From the NCBI RefSeq assembly GCF_022565475.1, contig NZ_JAIUMR010000010.1:1-64000 (forward strand): 64,000 nucleotides of DNA, read 5' to 3'. The notes below the pieces were generated by a model. That model was not told the origin of the DNA, did not search any database, and saw only the letters and a program-made list of their open reading frames with translations. The position numbers and the translations under genes are program-made. This DNA is from Aliidiomarina sp. (GTDB taxonomy: Bacteria > Pseudomonadota > Gammaproteobacteria > Enterobacterales > Alteromonadaceae). Positions 8,073 to 17,503 of this stretch are shown piece by piece (the first letter of the stretch is position 1; every line of letters begins with the position of its first letter).

Positions 8073-10220
8073 CTACTCTTTTTCCGCCTTATCCATTCCT
8101 AAATATTTGTGCATGAACGCCCATTGGTCTGCGATCTGTTCAATGGCCATCCAGGTCGGTGTTCCAGCGCCGTGTCCAGCACGGGTTTCAACGCGCAAAA
8201 GAACAGGATTATCACAGCCTTGATCGCGTTGCAGCACCGCTGCAAATTTATAACTGTGCCATGGTACCACACGATCATCGTGATCGCCTGTGGTGATTAA
8301 CGTCGCTGGGTAGCATACGCCAGGCTTGGTATTATGAATCGGAGAATAGGCATACAGAGCCTCGAATTCATCTGCATTTTCACTCAAGCCGAAGTCACTG
8401 CTCCAAGCACGAGCGTTGGCACTCGGCGTATGGTAACGGAGCATGTCGAGTACACCCACGGCCGGCAAAGCAACGGCAAAAAGCTCTGGGCGCTGAGTCA
8501 TCACTGCCGCCACCAATAAGCCGCCATTCGAACCGCCTTGAATAGCAAGTTTTCCTGGTTGTGTGTACTGCGCTTCAATGAGGTATTCGGCGGCAGCGAT
8601 AAAGTCATCAAAAACGTTTTGTTTGTCCAACTTGGTGCCCGCACGATGCCAAGCATTACCGTACTCACCACCACCACGAAGATTTGGAATTGCAACGATT
8701 CCACCTTGTTCGAGCCAAGCGGTTCGGGCGACGCTAAATCCTGGTGTTAAAGAGACGCCAAAGCCGCCATAGCCATAGAGAAGTGCAGGATTGGAGCCAT
8801 CTCGAGGTGCGTCCTTATGGCGAATGATAAACATGGGCACACGGGTACCGTCTTTGCTTTCGAAAAATACTTGCTCGGTGATCAGTCCTGCTAAATCAGC
8901 ATTCACTTCAGTTCGGTGATGTAACTTCAAATGCTGATTCGCGATATCATAGTGATAAATATTACTTGGCTGAGTAAAACTGGTCAGACTAAAAAATGTT
9001 TCCATATGCTCAGGGTCGCCGGTAAACCCTGAAACTGTGCCAATACCGGGCAAATCTAGGGTACGCAAGTGACGACCATGAGCCGAATAAATTTCAATCT
9101 GTGACTGCGCATCTTTCAAATAGTTGGCAAAAAAATGTCCGCCCACGTAACTCACACTATCCAAGGTTTCTTCGCGCGCGGGTATGATTTCTTGCCAATG
9201 CTCAGGTTCAGGACGAGTGATATCGACAGCAATAACCCGGCCCGTTGGTGCATTATTCGTTGTATTGACGTAAAAGATATTGCCATCGGTTGCAATGACG
9301 CTATACAGCGCATCCCAATCGTCAAACAAAGGCTGCCATTCTGCATCGTCTTGACGGCGATTAAGTACATGAACCGCATTGGCAAAATAACCTTCCCAAT
9401 GATTCGCAATTAAGAAACGTCCATCGTTGGAGATTTGTGGATACGGATTGATAGGCCGCCCGTCGTCGACGGCATAAACGAGTAAGTCACGATCTTGCGG
9501 CGTACCAAGGAGGTGAAAGTAGATTTCTACGGTTTGTTGGTCATCTGGACGCCCATCTTCGCCATCTGGATAACGGCTGTAAAAAAATCCGCTTTCATCC
9601 GGTAGCCAAGCGAGATTGGTAAATTTAGTCGCTGAAATCAGCGTTGACAGGTCTTCGCCCGTAGTAATGTTGCGAACTTTAAAGTCCACCCAATCCGAGC
9701 CGCCATCAGAGACGCCGTAGGCAATATAATTGGCCCGTGGGCTGATATAAACCCGCGACAGGGAAATGGTTCCGTCGCTGCTAAACTGATTGGGATCGAT
9801 CAGTTCACGCGCTGGTCGATTGAGATTCTCGCTCACATACAAAACGGCTTGGTTTTGTAGCCCGTCATTCCGGTAATAAAAATAACGTGAACCTTTTCTG
9901 AAGGGCGTGCTGACCCGCTCGTAGTTCCAAAGTGCGGTAAGCCGCTCTTTGAAGTGTTCACGACTTGGCAGTGCGTTTAAGTATGGTTGGGTAAATTGAT
10001 TTTGTGCCTGTATCCAGGCACGAACTTCGCCGCTGTCCATATTTTCTAGCCACCGATAGGGATCCGCAACCTGAACACCGTGATAGTCATCAACTTGGTT
10101 AACGGTGCGTGACAGAGGATACTCGAGACTCGTGGTCGGTGTGCTAGTGGTCGTATCAATTTGACTACAGCCAGTCATTGCAAACACTCCTGCGGTCAGT
10201 AATAACGATCGTATTTTCAT
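8073..10220 (-). CDS. Prolyl oligopeptidase family serine peptidase (S9A), lipoprotein signal
   Basis: Cleaves short proline-containing peptides. The N-terminal half (about 40-430) is the seven-bladed propeller with the typical opening HGVQVADPYRWLENMDSGEV. The C-terminal alpha/beta hydrolase domain has the nucleophile S564 in GGSNGG, the aspartate in DHDDRVVPWHS and the histidine in AGHGAG. MKIRSLLLTAGVFAMTGC is a lipoprotein signal with the lipid-accepting cysteine at residue 18, so the enzyme should sit in the periplasm on a membrane. 715 residues fits the family. It follows tmcA with a 72-base gap and may share its transcript. Confidence 0.93.
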   Translation of the reverse strand: MKIRSLLLTAGVFAMTGCSQIDTTTSTPTTSLEYPLSRTVNQVDDYHGVQVADPYRWLENMDSGEVRAWIQAQNQFTQPYLNALPSREHFKERLTALWNYERVSTPFRKGSRYFYYRNDGLQNQAVLYVSENLNRPARELIDPNQFSSDGTISLSRVYISPRANYIAYGVSDGGSDWVDFKVRNITTGEDLSTLISATKFTNLAWLPDESGFFYSRYPDGEDGRPDDQQTVEIYFHLLGTPQDRDLLVYAVDDGRPINPYPQISNDGRFLIANHWEGYFANAVHVLNRRQDDAEWQPLFDDWDALYSVIATDGNIFYVNTTNNAPTGRVIAVDITRPEPEHWQEIIPAREETLDSVSYVGGHFFANYLKDAQSQIEIYSAHGRHLRTLDLPGIGTVSGFTGDPEHMETFFSLTSFTQPSNIYHYDIANQHLKLHHRTEVNADLAGLITEQVFFESKDGTRVPMFIIRHKDAPRDGSNPALLYGYGGFGVSLTPGFSVARTAWLEQGGIVAIPNLRGGGEYGNAWHRAGTKLDKQNVFDDFIAAAEYLIEAQYTQPGKLAIQGGSNGGLLVAAVMTQRPELFAVALPAVGVLDMLRYHTPSANARAWSSDFGLSENADEFEALYAYSPIHNTKPGVCYPATLITTGDHDDRVVPWHSYKFAAVLQRDQGCDNPVLLRVETRAGHGAGTPTWMAIEQIADQWAFMHKYLGMDKAEKE

Positions 10221-10292
10221 GGACTAAGTTCCTTTTGGAATTACCTGTCGCTGCGTTAGAGGGCAGGCTAAACACTGACGTTAAGAAGAAGA

Positions 10293-12227
10293 CTATATCT
10301 TGAGATTCAAATCTCGACAAATGATCCTAAGTTCCGCTTCAAGCTCTTTCTTGCCTTGGAATCCAGTTGTTTTGGCAAGGGCTGCGAGATCTGTTTGGCA
10401 TGCTTTTGACAGCAGCTCAAAATGTTTTGAGGGTATGACCTGAGGTCGAATGTGTAACAGCGCAGCCAGTAAAGCTTGGATATAATCAAATGGAGTCCAG
10501 CCATGGACAAATGCTTGCAGACGCTGTTCAACGATGGGCATGAGTTCATCCCAATAGAATTCAGATGGCGGAGGGACTTGTGCGATTAACTCTGCCTGCA
10601 GAGTTGGTAGCGTCTGAAACACCAGAGCATGTTGAAGTGAATACCAAAATATGGTTCGCGCTTGGTCAAGTTCAGCTTGCAGAGCTCTATTTTGTACTCC
10701 ACTGGCATCGACATAAAGGCCTGCCGGCAATCCTGCTGCTGAGTCGATATGATTGCCCATGCGCACTGGCAAATAATTATTCCGTTGCCAAAATCGATGT
10801 AAGTCAGCATTTAACCCGAAACTTGTGCCGCGTAAATGATTCGGATAGTGAAGCTTTATCTGCTGTAAAAGACGAGAGCCCAGACCAAGATCTTGCAACG
10901 CGTCGCCAATGGTAATGCGTACAATCCGTACACATGCGCTCATCAACGCTGACTCGACTCGCAGCCCAAATGCTAAAGCCTGCGGTAGCAAAGCCCCTGG
11001 TGGACGTCGCTTACCCTGTAGAATAGCGTGATGAATAGACTGCGGCAGCGGCCCCTCTTCGCATAGCCAGCAAACGCCGACAACTTGATCTTGATAAAAT
11101 TGAATCAGTAGCTTTTGCTTGGCATCGTCGAGCAGCAGTTTGAGATCATTTGGACTGGTCTGATAATGCGCCGCCATAAGCAATTGAAAAGCAGCTTCTA
11201 TGACTTCCGGTTCGAGCGCGGAGGCGTGACAAAATTGGTAATCAATGGACGGATCGTCATCGTCGAGTTCGAAGGCAGGCGAATTCGATTGTTTTGCAAC
11301 ATAAGTGTATTCCGTCGTAGTCAAACAAAACGACCGATTGATCACCTTTTCTAACGAGTCAGCGCTTGACCAGCGCACGGGTTGTCGCAGGTTAATCGAG
11401 TTGATACTTGAATAGTGATCCGGGAGTTGTTTAAGGAATCGAAATAGGAAACCACGACCTGCACTCTCATAGCCTTCAGTCGTTGAGCTAAGCACGAGCC
11501 GAGGATGCTTTAAGGCAACATTGAGTAGAACATGAGCGGGAACAGAAGCAGCTTCATCAATCACAAGCCATGTACTCGGATCGAGCTTGACGGTGAGCAG
11601 CTGATCAGGGGCAATAAATTTAATGGAACGCTGGTCAAGGTATTGAAACACGCTCTGCGCCTGTTTTCGTGATGGCGCGCACAGTACAAAGCTGGACGTC
11701 GCTGGTGCGCTTTTCATCCACAAGCCTAGGACGGTTGATTTTCCCCGTCCCCGTGGTGCTAAGATAACCGCAGCTGCCTGTGGCTGTTCGAGTCCTTGAT
11801 TTAATGCGTTTAACGCTTGTGTTTGATCGTCAGTGAGTTGAAAAGGCCGAGTCGCTATAGCGCGAGGTGCACCGTCGTGGAATAGGCGATAAGCGGGGTA
11901 AATTTGTTTAGCGATCGTTAAGAAACGTTGCATAGCTGGGGTTATCGAGCTTGTCAGCCAAATTACTAACGTGCCACCAGCGATTAATGTTCCCGCCAGT
12001 GCCGCAATGGCGTTGGCATGAAAGCTATCGCGACAGTCAAGTTCTACCCAGGCAAACTCGCGGCCCAAGTAGTGTCGGTAATGCGCAATTTGCGTACTGT
12101 TCAAACTCAAGCAATGTGCGAGATTTAAAGAGTCAAACCCGAGGTCCGGTCGTTGACAAAATGGCGCGTCGGTCTGGCGAATGATCAGTTGGCGGTCGGC
12201 TGCAATTGTCATTAGGTTTGGCTTCAA
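10293..12227 (-). CDS. tmcA: tRNA(Met) cytidine acetyltransferase TmcA
   Basis: Forms N4-acetylcytidine at the wobble base of elongator tRNA-Met, using ATP or GTP and acetyl-CoA. An N-terminal DUF1726-like domain is followed by the helicase-like ATPase, with Walker A APRGRGKST and Walker B WLVIDEAA. A GNAT domain (IGDALQDLGLGSRLLQQI) and the C-terminal tRNA-binding region follow. 644 residues is close to E. coli TmcA (671). The start codon overlaps the stop of the DUF4442 gene by four bases, so the two are translationally coupled. Confidence 0.93.
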   Translation of the reverse strand: MKPNLMTIAADRQLIIRQTDAPFCQRPDLGFDSLNLAHCLSLNSTQIAHYRHYLGREFAWVELDCRDSFHANAIAALAGTLIAGGTLVIWLTSSITPAMQRFLTIAKQIYPAYRLFHDGAPRAIATRPFQLTDDQTQALNALNQGLEQPQAAAVILAPRGRGKSTVLGLWMKSAPATSSFVLCAPSRKQAQSVFQYLDQRSIKFIAPDQLLTVKLDPSTWLVIDEAASVPAHVLLNVALKHPRLVLSSTTEGYESAGRGFLFRFLKQLPDHYSSINSINLRQPVRWSSADSLEKVINRSFCLTTTEYTYVAKQSNSPAFELDDDDPSIDYQFCHASALEPEVIEAAFQLLMAAHYQTSPNDLKLLLDDAKQKLLIQFYQDQVVGVCWLCEEGPLPQSIHHAILQGKRRPPGALLPQALAFGLRVESALMSACVRIVRITIGDALQDLGLGSRLLQQIKLHYPNHLRGTSFGLNADLHRFWQRNNYLPVRMGNHIDSAAGLPAGLYVDASGVQNRALQAELDQARTIFWYSLQHALVFQTLPTLQAELIAQVPPPSEFYWDELMPIVEQRLQAFVHGWTPFDYIQALLAALLHIRPQVIPSKHFELLSKACQTDLAALAKTTGFQGKKELEAELRIICRDLNLKI

Positions 12228-12697
12228 CGCGGACGCGCCGGTTTTTCCGATACATAAACAATAATCTGGCCACGAATGACTGCGCTACCGTCGTCACGGT
12301 AACCGGTCACGTCGATGGCGACATCACCCGCAGACCAAGCGTCGGCAGATACTTCAGCAGTAATGCGAATGTCACTATTTGCTTTCGCGGTATACTCGAC
12401 GTTCATGCCTTTCGGAATCCAGCGCAGATGATTTGGAATCGAGGCTTCTGCGACTGCACCCATGGCCATTTCTAGGCCATTACACAAGGCAATGGCATGG
12501 ACAGTACCAATATGATTCTCGACCGACTTGCGCTTGCGGAAGGTTAACTCGCAAAAGCCCGGTCGTAACTCGGTGACCAGCGGCCTTATGGTGCGAAAAT
12601 AAGGCGCCTTGCGGGCAAACATGGCTGAAAAAATCTTCCGGCCGAAAGGCAGCTTTAAAGTCTTCGCATACAGCGAAAGCAGGTAATTATTTGCCAT
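12224..12697 (-). CDS. DUF4442 hotdog-fold thioesterase-like protein
   Basis: A ~157-residue protein of the DUF4442 family, related to hotdog acyl-CoA thioesterases. The conserved block SVENHIGTVHAIALCNGLEMA resembles the family's helix, including the HxGxxxAxALxxxxE pattern where a catalytic acid is expected. I chose ATG at 12697 (MANNYLLSL), with GAGA in front; an in-frame ATG also exists at 12709. The substrate is unknown. The overlap with tmcA suggests an operon without an obvious functional link. Confidence 0.82.
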   Translation of the reverse strand: MANNYLLSLYAKTLKLPFGRKIFSAMFARKAPYFRTIRPLVTELRPGFCELTFRKRKSVENHIGTVHAIALCNGLEMAMGAVAEASIPNHLRWIPKGMNVEYTAKANSDIRITAEVSADAWSAGDVAIDVTGYRDDGSAVIRGQIIVYVSEKPARPR

Positions 12698-12784
12698 TGA
12701 ATATCTCATTTAGGTTCAAGTTGCGTGAGTGAATCCTAGCATAATCATCAAGCAAACATGCATCAGCGAGGAAAACAAATAAAA

Positions 12785-12806
12785 ACGCCCTCGTTAGCGA
12801 GGGCGT
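12785..12806 (-). terminator. Terminator of the M3 peptidase gene
   Basis: ACGCCCTCG and CGAGGGCGT form a perfect 9-bp stem with a TTAG loop, followed on the minus strand by TTTTT. It lies 26 bases after the dcp stop. Confidence 0.9.
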
Positions 12807-12831
12807 AGTTTCTTTTACGTTAAGAACGCTG

Positions 12832-15015
12832 TTAATCGACGCTTAATTTGAGGCCACGTCGAATTAACAATGCATCAGTCGTCGGCTCTTGGCCACGGAA
12901 TTCAATGTAAGATTCCATGGTTGGACGTGAGTTACCTACTTCAAGAATGTTGCGACGATAATGGTTACCGTTCTCACGCGTCAGACCACCTTGGCTTTGC
13001 ACATAAGCGAACGCGTCTGCAGCCAAAATTTCGCTCCACATATAGGCGTAGTAGCTCGCAGAATAACCGCCGCCCATCGAGTGGCTGAAGAAGGTCGTTT
13101 TATAACGCGGAGGAACAGCTTCAAGATCGACACCGTGCTTGGCTAGCGCTGCGGCTTCAAACTCATTGACGTCTTGCAACTCGGAATCAGCAGATAATGA
13201 GTGCCATTCCATATCGAGCAACGAAGCAGAGATGTACTCTAAGGTATCGAAACCTTGGTTGAAGCTACGTGATTGAATCACACGCTCAAGTAATTCTGTC
13301 GGAATTGGCTCACCAGTTTCGTGGTGTTTAGCGTAGTTACCGATTACTTCAGGGTGAGCAGCCCAGTCTTCTTCGAAGGTTGATGGGAATTCCACGAAGT
13401 CACGTGACACCGAAGTACCTGCTAAGGTTGGGTAAGTGACGTTAGAGAACATACCATGAATACCGTGACCTAACTCATGGAAAATGGTGGTTACATGGTC
13501 ATAGCTCACTAATGTTGGCTCACCTTCCGGTGCTTTTGGAATGTTCATGACGTTAACCACCACTGGTTTGCTGTCGAGCAAATGTGACTGGCCAACGAAC
13601 GAGCTCATCCAAGCACCACCACGTTTACCTTCGCGAGCGAAATAGTCTGCATAGAAAATCGCCAGACTGGTGCCGTCATGGTCAAATACTTCATAAACTT
13701 CCACGTCAGGGTGGTAAGTTGGGAGGTCAGGACGCGGCTCAAACGTAATACCGTAGAAACGGTTCATGGTATAGAACACGCCGTCATGCAAAACGCGATT
13801 AAATTCGAAATACTCACGTACTTCGCTTTCATCTAAGTCGTAAAGCTCTTGGCGAACGAATTCAGCGTAGTATTCCCAGTCCCATGGCTGGACTTCAAAA
13901 TCACCACCACGACGCTCGATCATTTCCTGAATTGCATCTTGTTCGGCTTGCACGTTGGCAACGACCGCTGGCAGCATACTGCCGAGCATCTCGAAGACGG
14001 CTTCCGGCTTCTCCGCCATTTGCGTTTCAAGATTGTAGTCTGCCCAACTGTCATAGCCGAGTAAGGCAGCGCGTTGCGCTCGGATTTGTGCTAAACGAGC
14101 GGAAATTGGGCGGTTATCATAGTCGCCTGACTGCGCGCGATAGGCTGAAGCTTCCCAAACCCGCTGGCGAAGTTCGCGGTTATTTAATTGAGTCAGAATC
14201 GGCTGGCGCGTCGTATTCGTGATGCTAAGTAAGTACTTACCTTCATGACCACGATCAGCAGCAGCGTTGGCTGCCGCTTGAATTTGTGAACGAGATAAGC
14301 CATCGAGCTCTTCAACCGTATCGACGACCACAGCGATGTTGCGAGTTTCTGCAAGTAGGTTCTGGGCAAATTGGTTGGTTAACCGCGAATGCTCTTCGTT
14401 CAATGCACGAATTTGCTCTTTCTCAGCTTCGGTGAGTAAGGCACCAGCACGAACAAAACGCTGATGATAAACTTCGACTAAGCGTTGCTGTTCACTGTTT
14501 AAGCCTAAGTTTTCGCGCTGCTCGTAGATTGATTTGACGCGTTCAAATAATGCTGGGTTGAGGTTGATATTGTCCGAGTGTGCCGCCATTTTCGGCGCTA
14601 ACTCTGACTGAATCGCGCGGCGCGCTTCATTACTATCGGTACCAACAAGGTTGTAGAAAACGCGTGATACTCGAGTCAGCAACTCCCCACTGCGCTCCAT
14701 CGCTTCGAGCGTATTCTCAAAAGTTGGTGCTTCTGGATTATTCGCAATCGCTTCAATCTCTGCGATTTGCTCTGCCATACCGCGCTCAAACGCTGGCAGG
14801 AAATGCTCGTCTTCAATGATGCGGAAATCAGGTGCTTGGTATTGCAACGCGAAAGGTTGGAAGAATGGGTTTTCCATCGACACGGTGTCGTTCGCAGATT
14901 CGCTCACCTGAGCTGATTCAGTTGCGGTCGGCGCCGGCGCTTGTTCAGCACAGCCAGTGATTGCTAAGGCGGCACCGATTAGTGATGCCAGTAAAGTTTT
15001 TTGCATGGTATGCAC
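12832..15015 (-). CDS. dcp: M3 family zinc metallopeptidase, Dcp-like lipoprotein
   Basis: Peptidyl-dipeptidase of the thimet oligopeptidase family; it removes C-terminal dipeptides and degrades small peptides. The HELGH zinc motif is near residue 510 (FHELGHGIHGMFS), with the downstream glutamate and the HSMGGGYSASYYAYMWSE substrate-binding stretch. The opening (LQYQAPDFRIIEDEHFLPAFERGM) matches Dcp. The N-terminus is a lipoprotein signal (SLIGAALAITGC), so unlike cytoplasmic E. coli Dcp this enzyme is periplasmic. GTG at 15015 has AGGA seven bases upstream; ATG at 15006 is the alternative. Confidence 0.9.
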   Translation of the reverse strand: MHTMQKTLLASLIGAALAITGCAEQAPAPTATESAQVSESANDTVSMENPFFQPFALQYQAPDFRIIEDEHFLPAFERGMAEQIAEIEAIANNPEAPTFENTLEAMERSGELLTRVSRVFYNLVGTDSNEARRAIQSELAPKMAAHSDNINLNPALFERVKSIYEQRENLGLNSEQQRLVEVYHQRFVRAGALLTEAEKEQIRALNEEHSRLTNQFAQNLLAETRNIAVVVDTVEELDGLSRSQIQAAANAAADRGHEGKYLLSITNTTRQPILTQLNNRELRQRVWEASAYRAQSGDYDNRPISARLAQIRAQRAALLGYDSWADYNLETQMAEKPEAVFEMLGSMLPAVVANVQAEQDAIQEMIERRGGDFEVQPWDWEYYAEFVRQELYDLDESEVREYFEFNRVLHDGVFYTMNRFYGITFEPRPDLPTYHPDVEVYEVFDHDGTSLAIFYADYFAREGKRGGAWMSSFVGQSHLLDSKPVVVNVMNIPKAPEGEPTLVSYDHVTTIFHELGHGIHGMFSNVTYPTLAGTSVSRDFVEFPSTFEEDWAAHPEVIGNYAKHHETGEPIPTELLERVIQSRSFNQGFDTLEYISASLLDMEWHSLSADSELQDVNEFEAAALAKHGVDLEAVPPRYKTTFFSHSMGGGYSASYYAYMWSEILAADAFAYVQSQGGLTRENGNHYRRNILEVGNSRPTMESYIEFRGQEPTTDALLIRRGLKLSVD

Positions 15016-15123
15016 GGGAATATCCTCTCTCAACGATTGTTGTATAAGTGCAGATCGCTTCGAGTATGCAACAAATGGAAGCGAAATGCAGTTGCTTTAG
15101 CAGAGCAAAATAGGCATTTGGTC

Positions 15124-16311
15124 TTATTTTTTTACTTTACCATGAAAAAGTCGTCTTAAGGTTATGCCAATCAATGGACAGCAGGCCATGACGGCGACCA
15201 TTGCCAATGGTGAGCCATCACTTAAAAATGCACTTATAGCGCCGGTAAAGGCACCCAAGGTGAAACCGCTGGCACTTATTAGCGCGGTTGCTGTGGCTGA
15301 GTTGTAAGGAAACTCATCGGTGACTGCGGACATGCCATTGGCGACGACAAAGCCCTGTAAGCCGACAAATATCATGATTTGCGGCACGAGTAACCAAATG
15401 GGTAAAGAAAAAAGCAGGACGAGCACTAACATTATCGCGCCGACTATTAATTGTAAGCTTTGGCCACGGCGTAGTATGTTTGCCGGTGAATGATGGCGTA
15501 ATAGGCGAATATTGACCTGGTTACAAATACTTAAGGTCACAATATTAAGCGCAAACAAAACCGGATAGAGGGTTGGACTAATCTGATAGTAGCCCATGTA
15601 AACGCCTGGCGAGCTGGTTAAGAAGGCAAACATGCCGGCATTGCTGAAGGCGACTGCGAATAAGAATCCAGCCGCTCGTTTGTTTTGAATCACACTGCGA
15701 TAGCGTTGCCAAACCGACTGCTTTTGAGCATGTTGTTGAATTTTGCGTGTTTCAGGGAGATAACGACGCAGTAAAATAAGCAACAAAACCGCATATAGGG
15801 CTAAAAACCAAAAAATGCTGCGCCAGTCGCTGACGAGTAAAAGTAGGGCGCCAATAAAGGGAGCCAATAATGGCGCTGCCATCATGATCGTGACGATTTG
15901 CGAAAGAATTTTCGCACTCTCGCTACCCGCATAGCGATCACGCACGACTGCCATGGTATTGACCACCCCCATACCGCCGCCGAAGGCTTGCAAAACACGT
16001 CCAACCCAAAGCAATTCAATGCGTGAACCAAGCGCAATAAAAACAGAGCCGAGAATGAACAGGCTTAAGCCGACGAGAATGGTCAGGCGTCGCCCAAATC
16101 GGTCAGAAAAAGGGCCACCGATTAACTGTCCTGCCGCAAAGCCGACGAGAAAAACGCTTAAGGTGATTTCGATATTGTGTAGTGAAGTGCCGAGATCCTT
16201 TGCCATTTCTGGCATGGCAGGCAAATAGGCGTCAATCGCTAAAGGGCCCAAAGCCACCAGTGCAGCGAGTAGCCAAGCAAATCCTCGAATGGGTTGAGTT
16301 GATGCGGTCAC
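15124..16311 (-). CDS. Bcr/CflA family drug efflux MFS transporter
   Basis: Inner-membrane proton-driven exporter with 12 predicted helices. The opening ALGPLAIDAYLPAMPEMAKDLG and the loop 2-3 motif GGPFSDRFGRRLTI are diagnostic of the Bcr/CflA (DHA1) group, whose members export bicyclomycin, chloramphenicol or sulfonamides. The GTG start has AGAAGG five bases upstream. It is divergent from the PhnA-like gene, and a CGAACAG-TGG-CTGTTCG palindrome lies between them. The actual substrate cannot be read from sequence. Confidence 0.9.
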   Translation of the reverse strand: MTASTQPIRGFAWLLAALVALGPLAIDAYLPAMPEMAKDLGTSLHNIEITLSVFLVGFAAGQLIGGPFSDRFGRRLTILVGLSLFILGSVFIALGSRIELLWVGRVLQAFGGGMGVVNTMAVVRDRYAGSESAKILSQIVTIMMAAPLLAPFIGALLLLVSDWRSIFWFLALYAVLLLILLRRYLPETRKIQQHAQKQSVWQRYRSVIQNKRAAGFLFAVAFSNAGMFAFLTSSPGVYMGYYQISPTLYPVLFALNIVTLSICNQVNIRLLRHHSPANILRRGQSLQLIVGAIMLVLVLLFSLPIWLLVPQIMIFVGLQGFVVANGMSAVTDEFPYNSATATALISASGFTLGAFTGAISAFLSDGSPLAMVAVMACCPLIGITLRRLFHGKVKK

Positions 16312-16379
16312 GATACCTTCTCTAGCTTGCGGTGGTTATAGCATGTCGTTGAAACTTCAGAGTAGACATACAGGAAACA

Positions 16380-16396
16380 CGAACAGTGGCTGTTCG
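16380..16396. promoter_or_regulatory. Palindrome in the efflux pump / PhnA divergent region
   Basis: CGAACAG-TGG-CTGTTCG is a perfect 7-3-7 inverted repeat between divergent genes, 69 bases from the efflux-pump start. It could be an operator; no regulator is encoded beside it. Confidence 0.4.
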
Positions 16397-16464
16397 GATG
16401 CATGGAGAAAACTAACGATTTCGGGCATTATACGGCACTGGTTAATCGAAAGGATGAAAATGAG

Positions 16465-16803
16465 ATGAGTGGTCTACCGAATTGCCCGAAATGCAGCTCT
16501 GCTTATACGTACGAAGATGGACTCATGTTTGTTTGCCCTGAATGTGGTCATGAATGGGCACAAGAGGCAAATGCAGAAACAACTGAAGCGCAAGGGATTC
16601 GTGATGCCAACGGCAATGTTTTGCTCGACGGCGACACGGTGACGGTCATTAAGGACTTGAAAGTCAAAGGTTCTTCTTTAGTGGTGAAAGTCGGAACGAA
16701 AGTTAAGAATATCCGCCTTGTTGATGGCGATCATGACATTGACTGCAAAATTGACGGTATTGGAGCCATGAAGTTGAAGTCAGAATTTGTCAAAAAAGTC
16801 TAA
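16465..16803 (+). CDS. yjdM: PhnA/YjdM family zinc-ribbon protein
   Basis: A 112-residue protein with an N-terminal zinc ribbon (CPKC at about 8-11 and CPEC at about 27-30) and the C-terminal PhnA domain ([16 protein letters not shown]...[12 protein letters not shown]...[16 protein letters not shown]). Despite the phnA name, it is not a phosphonoacetate hydrolase; the function is unsettled. I chose ATG at 16465 (MSGLPNCP), with AGGA ten bases upstream. The frame is open from an ATG at 16402, but those residues do not look like family sequence. Confidence 0.92.
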   Translation: MSGLPNCPKCSSAYTYEDGLMFVCPECGHEWAQEANAETTEAQGIRDANGNVLLDGDTVTVIKDLKVKGSSLVVKVGTKVKNIRLVDGDHDIDCKIDGIGAMKLKSEFVKKV

Positions 16804-16907
16804 TTGTGGTCGATTATTTTGACAACTTTTGACGATGTTCAAGTGGCACTCTCAGTTCTGAGCGGCTAGTTTATTTATTAGATTTTAATGTAACGAAGGA
16901 GCGAGTT

Positions 16908-17501
16908 ATGCGTTTTATATCGTTCACATCAGCGTCTTTGTCCGCCCTGACTGGACTTATTTTGGTGGGCGTCACCTATGCCCCAGCTGCAAGTGCTCAA
17001 GCTTTCGAAAAAGATTGGATGTTTAGTGCAAACGTAGCGCGCACGTCAATCGACCGTGAGACATCTGGAACCCCGTGGCATGCGGTTACCGATCAAAGTA
17101 AAACCAGTTTTATTGGCTCACTTTCCTGGTTCGCGACACCCAATTTAAGTATTCGTGCCAGTTATGAATTTGGCGCTGAAATGCGCAGTTCGAATCGCTG
17201 TCCGCCCGATACCGCCTGCACCTTAATTGCAGTTCATGAGCAAGGTGACATGGAGAGTTTGCAGTTGGTGCTGGTGCCCGAGTTCGATTTGACCGATACC
17301 ACCTTTGTTTTTGCCAATCTCGGTATTGCGCGGACGACGGTCGATACCCAGCAACAACTGCCGCGGTATAGTTCGACAGATTTTATCTACGGTGCTGGTG
17401 TTGGCTATCGGTTATCGCGAAACTGGCGTGCTTCGCTGGAATATGTTACCAGCGGCGACGATTATCAGTCAGTACGTTTGGGCTTAGCATTACGCTTTTA
17501 A
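16908..17501 (+). CDS. Small outer-membrane beta-barrel protein
   Basis: A 197-residue protein with a signal peptide (hydrophobic residues ~8-24, cleavage after ASA) and alternating amphipathic strands ending in a terminal Phe (SVRLGLALRF), the usual signature for BAM-dependent barrel insertion. The size suggests an eight-stranded OmpW/OmpX/OprF-N-like barrel. A strong ribosome-binding site (AAGGAG) precedes it. A CPPDTAC cysteine pair lies in a predicted extracellular loop. It converges with zapE with only two bases between stops. Function unknown. Confidence 0.75.
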   Translation: MRFISFTSASLSALTGLILVGVTYAPAASAQAFEKDWMFSANVARTSIDRETSGTPWHAVTDQSKTSFIGSLSWFATPNLSIRASYEFGAEMRSSNRCPPDTACTLIAVHEQGDMESLQLVLVPEFDLTDTTFVFANLGIARTTVDTQQQLPRYSSTDFIYGAGVGYRLSRNWRASLEYVTSGDDYQSVRLGLALRF

Positions 17502-17503
17502 GT

